Assembly (NCBI RefSeq): GCF_036226685.1
Contig: NZ_CP109009.1
Location: 8,397,501-8,461,500, forward strand
DNA length: 64,000 nucleotides
Source of the DNA: Streptomyces sp. NBC_00690
GTDB taxonomy: Bacteria; Actinomycetota; Actinomycetes; Streptomycetales; Streptomycetaceae
Reading direction: 5' to 3'
Shown here: positions 58,701 to 64,000 of the stretch, piece after piece
Position numbering within the stretch: the stretch's first letter is position 1
Layout of the letters: each line of letters starts with the position of its first letter
Notes under the pieces: generated by a model
The model's input: the letters and a program-made list of their open reading frames with translations, nothing else
Databases searched by the model: none
What the model was told of the DNA's origin: nothing
Translations under genes and position numbers: made by a program

Positions 58701-61700
58701 GCAGCCGTACCCCTGCTCCTGTCGGCCCGAACGCCGATCGCCCTGGAGGAGCAGGCCCGCGACCTCGCCGTACTTCTGCGCGACCCTGCCGCCGAACCCG
58801 CCGAGATCGGCCACGCCCTCGCCACCACCCGTACCCGATTCGATGAACGAGCCGTCGTCGTCGGGAACGACCGGGACGAACTCGTCACCGCGCTGGAGGC
58901 ACTGGCGGCCGGCGGCTCCCATGAACTCCTGGTGCGCGGTTCGGCCGCCGGCGACACTCAGCCGGTGTTCGTCTTCCCGGGCCAGGGTTCCCAGTGGGCG
59001 GGGATGAGCGTTGAACTCCTCGACACCTCGCCCGCCTTCCGGAACTCCATCGCCGCGTGTGAGCAGGCACTTGAGCCCTTCGTGGACTGGAGCCTGCAGG
59101 ACGTGCTGCGCCAGACGGAAGACGCTCCCCGTCTGGAGGGCCCGGACGTCGTCCAGCCCGTGCTGTGGGCCGTGATGGTCTCCCTGGCCGAGCTGTGGCG
59201 CTCCTGTGGCGTACGGCCCGCTGCCGTCGTTGGGCACTCCCAAGGCGAGATCGCCGCGGCCGTGATCGCCGGCGCGCTGACGCTCTCCGACGGTGCGCGG
59301 CTCGTCGCACGCCGCAGCGCCCTCCTGCGTCGGCTGTCAGGCCGAGGCGGCATGGCATCCGTACCCCTGTCCGCGGCCGAGGTCACCGATCGACTGACCC
59401 CCTGGGGCGATCGGCTGAGCGTGGCCGCCGTCAACGGGCCGCGTACCGCGGTGGTCTCCGGTGAACCCGACGCACTCACCGCATTCCTTGAAACCTGCGC
59501 AGCCGATGCGATACCGGCCAAACGCATCACCGTCGATCTGGCATCGCACTGCGCGCAGGTCGAGGCGGTACGCGACGACCTGGCCGCTGAACTCGCCCCG
59601 CTCGCACCCGTACCGCCCGAGGTGCCCTTCGTCTCCACCGTGACCGGTCAACCACTCGACACCGCTCCGGACGCCGCGTACTGGTACCTCAACCTGCGCC
59701 GGACCGTCCGCTTCGAGGAGGCGACGCGTCGTCTGCTCGCCGATGGACATCGGGTCTTCATCGAGATGAGCCCCCATCCGATCCTTGCGTACGGACTTCA
59801 GGAAACCGCGGCGGACGCGGCCGTTGACACGGCTCGGGCCCATGCCGTCGTGCCGACGCTGCGGCGCGGCGACGGGGGTGTCCGTCGATTCCTCTCCTCA
59901 CTCGGCGAGGCGCACAGTCACGGCGTGCCGGTCGACTGGCGGAGTGTGTTCGGTGACGGCCCCGCCCCCCGTACCGACCTGCCCACCTACCGCTTCCAAC
60001 GCCAGCGGTACTGGCTCGACGTGGTCGACACAACCGCGGACGGTACGACGGCAGCCGGTCCCACCGTGGACGCGGCCTTCTGGGCAGCTGTGGAACGGCA
60101 GGATCTGACGGCCCTCACCGACGCCCTACAACTGGACGCCGACACCACCCTGCGGTCGGCGCTCCCCGCACTCTCCTCCTGGTACCGGGGACGCAGCGAG
60201 GATGCCAGCGTCGACACCTGGCGCTATCGGATCACCTGGCGACCGGTCAGCGACATCGCAACCCCGGCACTCAGCGGCCGTTGGCTCGTCCTCATCCCCA
60301 CCACCAGCATCGACGATGCGTCCACCGAACTCGTCCTCAACGCCCTCTCCGCACACGGCGCCGAGCCGATCGTGCTCACCGTGGGCGACGACGTGGACCG
60401 TGGCGCGCTCGGCGCTCTGCTCGGTGCGGCAACCGAGGGCGCGCACGGGGTGCTGTCCCTGCTGGCGCTCGACGAACGCGACCATCCGAGCCATCCCGGT
60501 CTGCCCATCGGCCTGGCCATGACCCTGCTCCTCGTCCAAGCCCTCGACGATGTGCACCTGGACGCGCCCCTGTGGTGCGCCACCCGAGGAGCGGTGTCAA
60601 CGGCGGCCACCGATCCCATCACATCCGTGCGTCAAGGCGCGGTCTGGGGATTGGGGCGGGTGGCCGCATTGGAACACCCCGGACGCTGGGGCGGACTCAT
60701 CGATCTGCCCACATCCGTGCGGGCCACTGACGGGCACACCGGGCGTCGACTCGCCGCAGTCCTGGCCGGTGTCACCGGCGAGGACCAGAGCGCACTGCGT
60801 ACGGACGGCTGCTACGGCCGCCGCATGGTCCACGCCCCAGGTCGTGACCCCGAGGCCGGCTGGCAACCGCGCGGGACGGTCCTCATCACGGGAGGGACCG
60901 GGCACATCGGCAGCCAGGTCGCACGCTGGCTGGCGGCGAGCGGAGCCGAACACCTGGTGCTCGCGTCGCGACGCGGGGAGGCTGCCGCCGGAGCGAGCGC
61001 ACTGCGCGATGAACTCAGCGCGGCCGGCGTGGGCGTGACCCTGGCCGCATGCGATCTGGCGGACCGTGACGCGGTCTCCGCACTCGTCGACTCCCTCGAA
61101 CAACACCCCCCGCTGAGCGCGGTGGTGCATGCCGCAGGGGTGGGCACGCCCGGAATGCTCACCGACACGACGCCCGCCGACCTTGCCGCCGTACTCGCCG
61201 CCAAGGCCGTCGGAGCGGCCCATCTCGACGAACTGATCGGTGAACGCGACCTGGACGCCTTCATCCTGTTCTCCTCCGGGGCGGCAGCGTGGGGCAGCGG
61301 AGCCCAGGGTGCCTACGCCGCAGCGAACGCCCTGCTGGACACCCTCGCCGAGGACCGTCGCCATCGCGGTCTGACCGCCACCTCCATCGCCTGGGGCGCC
61401 TGGGGCGGAGGAGGCATGGTGGATCGTGTGGCCGAAGAACGGTCACGGCTGCGCGGCCTCGATGTGATGCCCCCGGACCTCGGGGTGCTCGCCCTGCGCC
61501 GGGCCGTCGAACAGGACGACACCTATGTGATCGTCGCCGATGTGGACTGGAGCCGGTTCGTGCCCGGGTTCACCTCCGCCCGCCCGAGTCCGCTGATCAG
61601 CGGAGTACCCGAAGTGGCCCGGCTCCTGGCGCAGGAGGAGGACGACCGGACCTCCGCCTCCGGCACCGCACCGCTACTGCAACGCACCCTCGGAGACCTG

Positions 61701-62807
61701 CCGGCCGAAGAACACCGCTCGGCCGTCGTCGCGTTCGTACGCTCCGAAGCCGCCGCGGTCCTCGGTCATCCCTCCGCCGACGCCGTCCAGGAACACAGTG
61801 TCTTCCTGGAGTTGGGATTCGACTCGCTCACCGCCGTGCGGCTGGGCAAGGCTCTCGGTCGGGCCACCGGCCTCACCCTCCCCGGCACCTTGGTCTTCGA
61901 CCATCCCACGCCGGCTGCGGTCGCCACCCGGTTGATCGAACTCCTACCGGACGACACCGGCTCCGCGCGCACCGCACCGACGGACCAGGGCGACGACCTC
62001 CTCGTCACCCTCTACCGTCGGGCATCCGAAGAAGGGCGCCTCACCGAAGCCATCGACATGGTCAAGGCAACCGCCCGACTCCTCCCCTCCTTCGACGAGG
62101 CGTCCGCCGCGGCTCACCGACCCGAACCCGTCCAACTCGCCCGCGCGGCCGAAGGCCCCCAACTGGTCTGCCTGGGGCCCTACATGGCACCCTCAGGCGT
62201 ACACCAGTACGCGCGATTCGCGGCCTCCTTCGCCGGTAGGCGCGGTATCTGGGCACTGCCCGAGCCCGGGTTCGCACCGGGGGAGTCCCTGCCGAGCGAT
62301 GTGGCCGCACTGGTTGCCGCACACATCGAAACCATCGACCGGCGGGTGGGCGACGCACCGATCGTCCTCATCGGCTACTCCTCCGGCGGTTGGGTCGCGC
62401 ACGCCGTGGCCTGCCGACTGGAGGAGCTGGGCAGGCCCGTCGAAGGCATCGTGATGCTCGACAGCTTCACCCGTGCACGCGGTATGGGTGACCGGTTCCA
62501 GTCGGCGATCGTGACACGGCAGGCGGAGCGCTTCGACTTCATCTCCGCCCCAGGCAACCAACTCGCCGCGATGGGCGGATACCTCAACCTCTTCCAGGAC
62601 TGGGAGGCTCCGCAGGTCAAAGCGCCCACGCTCGTGGTGCGTGCGGCTGATTGGATGGCGCCCAACGCCTCGTCCTCCGATGACCGTCCGCCCTTCCCGG
62701 AGCACGCCAGTACCGTCGTCGAAGTACCCGGCGACCACTACACGCTCATGGAGCGCCATGCCCCGACGACGGCCGATGCCGTCAGCGCATGGGTCGATAC
62801 CCTGTGA
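52716..62807 (+). CDS. Modular type I polyketide synthase, PKS E, terminal: KS-AT-KR-ACP / KS-AT(mM-like)-KR-ACP-TE
   Basis: 3363 residues. The ATG at 52716 follows GGGTGA at 52704-52709. Residue positions: docking helix 1-32 (EQKLLDYLKRVTADL); KS from 34 (Cys 205), AT 571-912 (GHSVG, HAFH), KR from 1157 (Tyr 1305), ACP Ser 1477; KS from 1536 (Cys 1708), AT 2083-2434 (Ser 2175, GHSQG; LASH at 2275), KR from 2720 (Tyr 2867), ACP Ser 3037; TE 3082-3363 (Ser 3222, Asp 3249, His 3341). Both KRs are A1-type and there is no DH. The C-terminal thioesterase identifies this as the last PKS of the line; it should release the chain, most likely by macrolactonisation. KS 1 has TDPQQR where the others have MDPQQR, and KS 2 has EGHGTGT for EAHGTGT. 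A TTA codon lies in the first module. Confidence 0.98.
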   Translation: MQNEQKLLDYLKRVTADLKQTRRRLHEAETKGQEPIAIVAMSCRYPGQANSPEELWQLVASGTDAVTNFPTDRGWDLEALYDPDPTSSGTCYTREGGFLHDAAEFDPGFFGMSPREALATDPQQRLLLETVWETFERAGVDPSSVKGTRTGVFVGLAYQGYAGSGASLEELEGFLLTGTAPSVASGRVSYAFGLEGPSLTVDTACSSSLVALHLAVQALRQGECSMALAGGAAIMASTGMFTEFSRQQGLAVDGRCKSFAAAADGTGWGEGVGMLLVERLSDAHRLGHPVLAVVRGSAVNQDGASNGLTAPSGPAQQRVIEQALASAGLSMADVDVVEAHGTGTSLGDPIEAQALLATYGQDRPADRPLLLGSLKSNIGHTQAAAGVGGVIKMVEAMRHGVVPRTLHVDEPSPHVDWTSGAVRLVTEPVDWPKTGRPRRAAVSSFGVSGTNAHTIIEQAPLGLEGEKAGDSTDISSLSASLPIAWTLSARSAPALREQAQRLLTSLAGSGASSRPVDIAHSLATARAVLEHRAVVVGHDQPGLLAGLEALAAGTSATQVITGLTERESRTAFVFSGQGSQWWGMGRGLYELFPVFADVFDTVCVGLDGLLGCSLREVLFEGDGSGLAGTGLTQPALFVVEVALCGLLGSWGVVPAVVAGHSVGEFAAAYVAGVVSLEDACRLVVARGRLMEDLPSGGVMVAVEASEADVLPLLAGLEDRVGIAAVNSPTSIVLSGTHDAVTAVVEQLGDRRSKALTVSHAFHSPLMDPMLDAFRTVAESVTFHEPTVPIVSTVTGRPITTGEMSNPEYWVQHIRQPVRYADAVQALAEQGVSVFLEVGPGGVLTGLTQTNLDHATAIPTLRPNTAEDLSLTAALAHLHVHGTVIDWSAFYTGRDAQLIDLPTYPFQHQHYWLTARSPQSARSTDRDLEYTVNWKRLPDPLEAEAEAEAGVDVEGHWLLVSAPDGPSAVEHLVDGIRDALLAGGARVTQLTVDDTSGREALAVRLRDLLTVDPPRGVVSTLALDERPAGILGSLSVGMAATLNLFQALGDAEVQAPLWCVTRGAVSALPDGDPVTAPAQAQLWGFGRAAALEHPQRWGGVVDLPAEGDAAVLARFVRLLGSAGEEDQLAVRSGGVFARRLGRAAHTAPDLDARWQPRGTVLITGGTGALGGTVARMLAQRGADHLVLTSRRGSTAQGADELRAELESHGSRVTIAACDVSDRAALAQLISDIADAEHPLTAVVHTAGVDTPAALATTDPEAFAAVLAAKSAGAEHLDALLVDHELDAFVLFSSIAGVWGAGGQAAYGAANAHLDALAWARRARGLSATAIAWGPWADFGMAAAPEVAEGLQRRGLQPLAVTTAVAALDRAVGQGVTAVTIADVDWARFAPTFTIGRPSPLLSDLPEVREDIARTASLTGDETTGTAAALRSELARRTPDERDRTLVNLVRVEAAAVLGHPGPEAVEPGRAFRDLGFDSLTAVELRNRLTRATGIQLPTTVVFDHPSAIDLASRLLVELLGSDEPSDSGPHTALPDDEPIAIVAMSCRYPGGVRSPEELWQLVDEGTDAMSVFPSNRGWDLEALYHPDPDHPGTTYARAGGFLYDMADFDAAFFGISPREALAMDPQQRLLLEISWEAFERAGIPAPDVRGSRTGVFIGSGYQDYIRRDIAVPEDVEGHLGTGNAASVVSGRIAYTFGLEGPAVTVDTACSSSLVALHMAVQSLRQGECDMALAGGVTVMSSSGAFVEFSRQRALAADGRCKAYSADADGTGWGEGAGMLLVERLSDARRHGHQVLAVVRGSAVNQDGASNGLTAPSGRAQQRVIRQALTSARLSTADVDAVEGHGTGTRLGDPIEASALLATYGQDRPTDRPLWLGSLKSNIGHTQAAAGAGGVIKMVQALRHGTIPMTLHAQTPSPQVDWTAGAVQLLNAPVPWPAGERPRRAGVSSFGMSGTNAHIIIEEAPRPPSDDLPPTEPADEHTPDRTAGESTAAVVDSAAVPLLLSARTPIALEEQARDLAVLLRDPAAEPAEIGHALATTRTRFDERAVVVGNDRDELVTALEALAAGGSHELLVRGSAAGDTQPVFVFPGQGSQWAGMSVELLDTSPAFRNSIAACEQALEPFVDWSLQDVLRQTEDAPRLEGPDVVQPVLWAVMVSLAELWRSCGVRPAAVVGHSQGEIAAAVIAGALTLSDGARLVARRSALLRRLSGRGGMASVPLSAAEVTDRLTPWGDRLSVAAVNGPRTAVVSGEPDALTAFLETCAADAIPAKRITVDLASHCAQVEAVRDDLAAELAPLAPVPPEVPFVSTVTGQPLDTAPDAAYWYLNLRRTVRFEEATRRLLADGHRVFIEMSPHPILAYGLQETAADAAVDTARAHAVVPTLRRGDGGVRRFLSSLGEAHSHGVPVDWRSVFGDGPAPRTDLPTYRFQRQRYWLDVVDTTADGTTAAGPTVDAAFWAAVERQDLTALTDALQLDADTTLRSALPALSSWYRGRSEDASVDTWRYRITWRPVSDIATPALSGRWLVLIPTTSIDDASTELVLNALSAHGAEPIVLTVGDDVDRGALGALLGAATEGAHGVLSLLALDERDHPSHPGLPIGLAMTLLLVQALDDVHLDAPLWCATRGAVSTAATDPITSVRQGAVWGLGRVAALEHPGRWGGLIDLPTSVRATDGHTGRRLAAVLAGVTGEDQSALRTDGCYGRRMVHAPGRDPEAGWQPRGTVLITGGTGHIGSQVARWLAASGAEHLVLASRRGEAAAGASALRDELSAAGVGVTLAACDLADRDAVSALVDSLEQHPPLSAVVHAAGVGTPGMLTDTTPADLAAVLAAKAVGAAHLDELIGERDLDAFILFSSGAAAWGSGAQGAYAAANALLDTLAEDRRHRGLTATSIAWGAWGGGGMVDRVAEERSRLRGLDVMPPDLGVLALRRAVEQDDTYVIVADVDWSRFVPGFTSARPSPLISGVPEVARLLAQEEDDRTSASGTAPLLQRTLGDLPAEEHRSAVVAFVRSEAAAVLGHPSADAVQEHSVFLELGFDSLTAVRLGKALGRATGLTLPGTLVFDHPTPAAVATRLIELLPDDTGSARTAPTDQGDDLLVTLYRRASEEGRLTEAIDMVKATARLLPSFDEASAAAHRPEPVQLARAAEGPQLVCLGPYMAPSGVHQYARFAASFAGRRGIWALPEPGFAPGESLPSDVAALVAAHIETIDRRVGDAPIVLIGYSSGGWVAHAVACRLEELGRPVEGIVMLDSFTRARGMGDRFQSAIVTRQAERFDFISAPGNQLAAMGGYLNLFQDWEAPQVKAPTLVVRAADWMAPNASSSDDRPPFPEHASTVVEVPGDHYTLMERHAPTTADAVSAWVDTL
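54426..55451 (+). repeat. Malonyl-AT cassette, copy 10 (module 11)
   Basis: 1026 bp. Variants: DLPSGG, SGTHDAV, EYWVQH, LSLTAALAHL, TVIDWSAF (only this copy), tail QHQHYWL. Confidence 0.9.
55521..55523 (+). other. TTA leucine codon in AT-KR linker of module 11
   Basis: In-frame TTA in NWKRLPDP, just before the Glu-Ala repeat. Third TTA codon in the PKS genes and the only one outside a KS domain. Confidence 0.85.
55536..55559 (+). repeat. Hexanucleotide tandem repeat (GAAGCC)4
   Basis: Four perfect GAAGCC units encode Glu-Ala dipeptides in the linker between AT and KR of module 11. The position is outside any catalytic domain, so length change would be tolerated in frame. Confidence 0.85.
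57321..61935 (+). other. PKS module 12: KS-AT(methylmalonyl-like)-KR-ACP
   Basis: KS from 57321 with Cys 57837-57839, AT 58962-60017 (Ser 59238-59240 in GHSQG; LASH 59538-59549), KR core from 60873 with Trp 61290-61292 and Tyr 61314-61316 (A1-type), ACP Ser 61824-61826. DVVQPVLWAVMVSLAELW and GHSQG fit methylmalonyl selectivity, but the usual YASH is LASH. Last extension: alpha-branched beta-hydroxy acyl end expected. Confidence 0.92.
61960..62804 (+). other. Terminal thioesterase domain of PKS E
   Basis: Alpha/beta-hydrolase fold region after the last ACP. The nucleophile is Ser 62379-62381 in GYSSG, with a probable Asp at 62460-62462 (MLDSF) and His at 62736-62738 (GDHYTL). It is preceded by a helical segment (LYRRASEEGRLTEAIDMV), typical of the linker before PKS thioesterases. 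It releases the finished chain, by cyclisation if a distal hydroxyl (or amine) is available. Confidence 0.93.
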
Positions 62808-62822
62808 GACTCACCGGTCCAC

Positions 62823-62856
62823 GGCCGCTCGCCCCGGGAGACCGGCGAGAGCGGCC
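62823..62856 (+). terminator. Hairpin downstream of PKS E (possible terminator or attenuator)
   Basis: GGCCGCTCGCC (62823-62833) pairs with GGCGAGAGCGGCC (62844-62856) as 11 base pairs with a two-base bulge and a 10-base loop, 16 bp after the PKS E stop codon. There is no U-tract, as is common in Streptomyces. It could end or reduce transcription before the type II thioesterase, or protect the mRNA 3' end. Confidence 0.5.
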
Positions 62857-62922
62857 TCGATGAGACAGACCGCGACCACCGTCGTGAGAAGGACGAGAAC
62901 AACGCACCCCCGGGCAGTTCCC

Positions 62923-62929
62923 GAAAGGA
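62923..62929 (+). promoter_or_regulatory. Ribosome binding site of the type II thioesterase
   Basis: GAAAGGA lies 13 bases before the ATG at 62943. The spacing is slightly long. A TTG directly before the ATG (62940) is an alternative start that adds one residue. Confidence 0.5.
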
Positions 62930-62942
62930 CTCGATCAGCTTG

Positions 62943-63719
62943 ATGACCACCCGCGCCGGCTCAGACGAGAACAGCCTGTGGATACGCCGGTTCCAGCCCC
63001 GTTCGGGGGCCGCAGTACGTCTGGTCTGCCTTCCCCATGCGGGCGGTTCCGCCAGCTACTTCGTACCCGTCGCACGTGCCATGCCGGAGTTCGCCGATGT
63101 GCTGTGCGTGCAGTACCCCGGTCGTCAGGACCGCCGTACCGAGCCCCTCATCGACAACATCCCCGACCTCGCCGACCACGTCTTCGCGGCGCTCCTGCCC
63201 TGGGCCGATCGACCGTTGGCGTTCTTCGGACACAGCATGGGCGCATCCCTCGCCTTCGAAGTGGCCCGACGATTCGAGCGTGAGAAGGGCGTCATCGCTG
63301 CGGCGCTCTTCGCGTCGGGCCGTCGGGCGCCCTCAGCACTGCGTCGCGAGACCGCCCATCTACGGGACGATCGCGGGCTGCTCGAAGAGGTTGCCGCGCT
63401 GAGCGGCACGGACTCCGAACTGCTCGGCGACGAGGAGGTACAGAAGATGATCCTCCCGGCCCTCCGCGCCGACTACCGTGCGGCTGAGACCTATCTGCCG
63501 GAACCTGGGGATCCGCTGCGCTGCCCGGTGCATGTACTGGTCGGCGACGACGACCCCAAGGTGACCGTGGCGGAAGCCGCGGCCTGGGCCGAGCACACCG
63601 CAGGACCGTTCACCATGAAGGTCTTCCCGGGCGGTCACTTCTATCTGACGGACCATGCGAACGAGGTGATCCGGACCATGACGGAACACCTCCGCGCGGC
63701 GGGAGCACCCTCCGTCTGA
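62943..63719 (+). CDS. Type II (editing) thioesterase
   Basis: 258 residues, the normal size for discrete type II thioesterases of PKS/NRPS clusters. The alpha/beta-hydrolase catalytic triad is visible: Ser98 in GHSMG (63234-63236), Asp at about 204 in GDDDP, and His232 in GGHFYL. The N-terminal RLVCLPHAGGSASYF motif is diagnostic of the family. Known role of the family: hydrolysing aberrant acyl groups from stalled ACPs, for example after decarboxylation of an extender unit. There is no signal peptide, so it is cytoplasmic. It follows PKS E in the same direction after 135 bp that hold a hairpin, so it may be read through from the PKS operon or have its own weak promoter; I see no clear promoter. 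The gene ends 10 bp before a strong hairpin. Confidence 0.95.
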   Translation: MTTRAGSDENSLWIRRFQPRSGAAVRLVCLPHAGGSASYFVPVARAMPEFADVLCVQYPGRQDRRTEPLIDNIPDLADHVFAALLPWADRPLAFFGHSMGASLAFEVARRFEREKGVIAAALFASGRRAPSALRRETAHLRDDRGLLEEVAALSGTDSELLGDEEVQKMILPALRADYRAAETYLPEPGDPLRCPVHVLVGDDDPKVTVAEAAAWAEHTAGPFTMKVFPGGHFYLTDHANEVIRTMTEHLRAAGAPSV

Positions 63720-63728
63720 GCCGGGTCA

Positions 63729-63761
63729 CGCCCGCGGGAGCCGCGCCGGTTCCCGCGGGCG
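63729..63761. terminator. Strong hairpin between convergent genes, probable bidirectional terminator
   Basis: An 11-bp perfect stem, 63729-63739 pairing with 63751-63761 (core GCCCGCGGGA / TCCCGCGGGC) with an 11-base loop. It sits 10 bp after the type II thioesterase stop and about 106 bp after the stop of the convergent STAS gene, so it could serve both. No poly-T tract. Confidence 0.65.
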
Positions 63762-63867
63762 GGCACGCATGTTCATCGCGCTTCCCGGGGGCGCCGGTGG
63801 AACGAACGACCCTGCCACCCGGGCGAACCGCCGCGTTCGCGGGGAGCCCATGCCGCTCCGAGGGCGA

Positions 63868-64000
63868 TCAGCCGTCCGTCGACGTCCAGGCGGCTTCGGC
63901 CGCATCCGCGCTGGGGTGCGTGGGGAAGATCTGTGTCAGTCCCACGATCCGAAAGATCCGGCTGACCTGGTCCGGTACCGCGGCCAGGGCGATCGAGGCC
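63868..64000 (-). CDS. Anti-sigma-factor antagonist (STAS domain) C-terminus, partial
   Basis: The reverse strand is open from the window edge for 43 residues, ending at a TGA whose complement is 63868-63870. The peptide contains VSRIFRIVGLTQIFPTHPS followed by an Ala-rich helix (ADAAEAAW). This is the typical C-terminal pattern of SpoIIAA/RsbV-like STAS proteins, where a leucine/valine helix and GL..IF..(H/Y)P precede a last Ala-rich helix. In that family the protein binds an anti-sigma kinase and frees a sigma factor. The N-terminal part with the phosphorylatable Ser lies outside the window, so it cannot be checked. Convergent with the thioesterase gene and probably outside the biosynthetic cluster. 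Confidence 0.7.
   Translation of the reverse strand, partial: ASIALAAVPDQVSRIFRIVGLTQIFPTHPSADAAEAAWTSTDG

Noticed and set aside
56340..59243. 967-codon open frame on the minus strand
   Set aside because: It lies entirely antisense to PKS E. High-GC DNA with few TTA, CTA and TCA triplets in the matching frame gives long antisense frames. The translation shows no recognisable domain, whereas the + strand is a complete PKS.
63762..63867. Promoter or small gene in the space between the hairpin and the STAS stop codon
   Set aside because: I see no ribosome binding site with an open frame and no convincing promoter; the region lies between two convergent 3' ends.

Overview
The window is high-GC actinomycete DNA, most likely Streptomyces: GC-rich third codon positions outside the homogenised blocks, GTG/ATG starts, very rare TTA codons. 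Almost all of it is one head-to-tail run of five giant modular type I polyketide synthase (PKS) genes on the + strand, followed by a discrete type II thioesterase. At the right edge a convergent gene fragment looks like an anti-sigma-factor antagonist (STAS domain) and probably marks the cluster boundary.

Layout: 2-14758, PKS A, 5'-truncated: AT-DH-KR-ACP, then two KS-AT-DH-KR-ACP modules. 14846-25885, PKS B: two KS-AT-DH-KR-ACP modules. 25929-41258, PKS C: KS-AT(methylmalonyl)-DH-KR-ACP, then two KS-AT-KR-ACP modules. 41284-52632, PKS D: KS-AT-KR-ACP, then KS-AT-DH-ER-KR-ACP. 52716-62807, PKS E: two KS-AT-KR-ACP modules and a terminal TE. 62943-63719, type II TE. Gaps between the PKS genes are only 25-87 bp, so they look like one transcription unit. 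A 135-bp gap with a hairpin precedes the type II TE.

If the genes work in the order written, visible modules 1-5 each add malonate and leave a double bond. Module 6 adds methylmalonate and also dehydrates, which would give a conjugated hexaene ending in a methyl-branched alkene. Modules 7, 8 and 9 leave hydroxyls, module 10 fully reduces, module 11 leaves a hydroxyl, and module 12 (methylmalonate-like AT) leaves an alpha-methyl-beta-hydroxy acyl end for the TE. Counting from the carboxyl end this predicts methyls at C2 and C14, hydroxyls at C3, C5, C9, C11 and C13, and alkenes from C14 to C25. That is a polyene-polyol, probably a macrolide. The loading module and earlier extension modules lie upstream, so ring size and starter cannot be read here, and I did not match the product to a known compound.

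The most unusual feature is molecular. All ten malonyl-type ATs are near-identical cassettes, nine of them exactly 1026 bp with no indels. They have a G/T-rich codon usage unlike their surroundings, and diagnostic variants are reshuffled between copies. Similar homogenised tracts occur in several KS domains and in the DH domains of modules 3 and 10. This points to extensive intragenic gene conversion, with the two methylmalonyl-type ATs (modules 6 and 12) left outside it.
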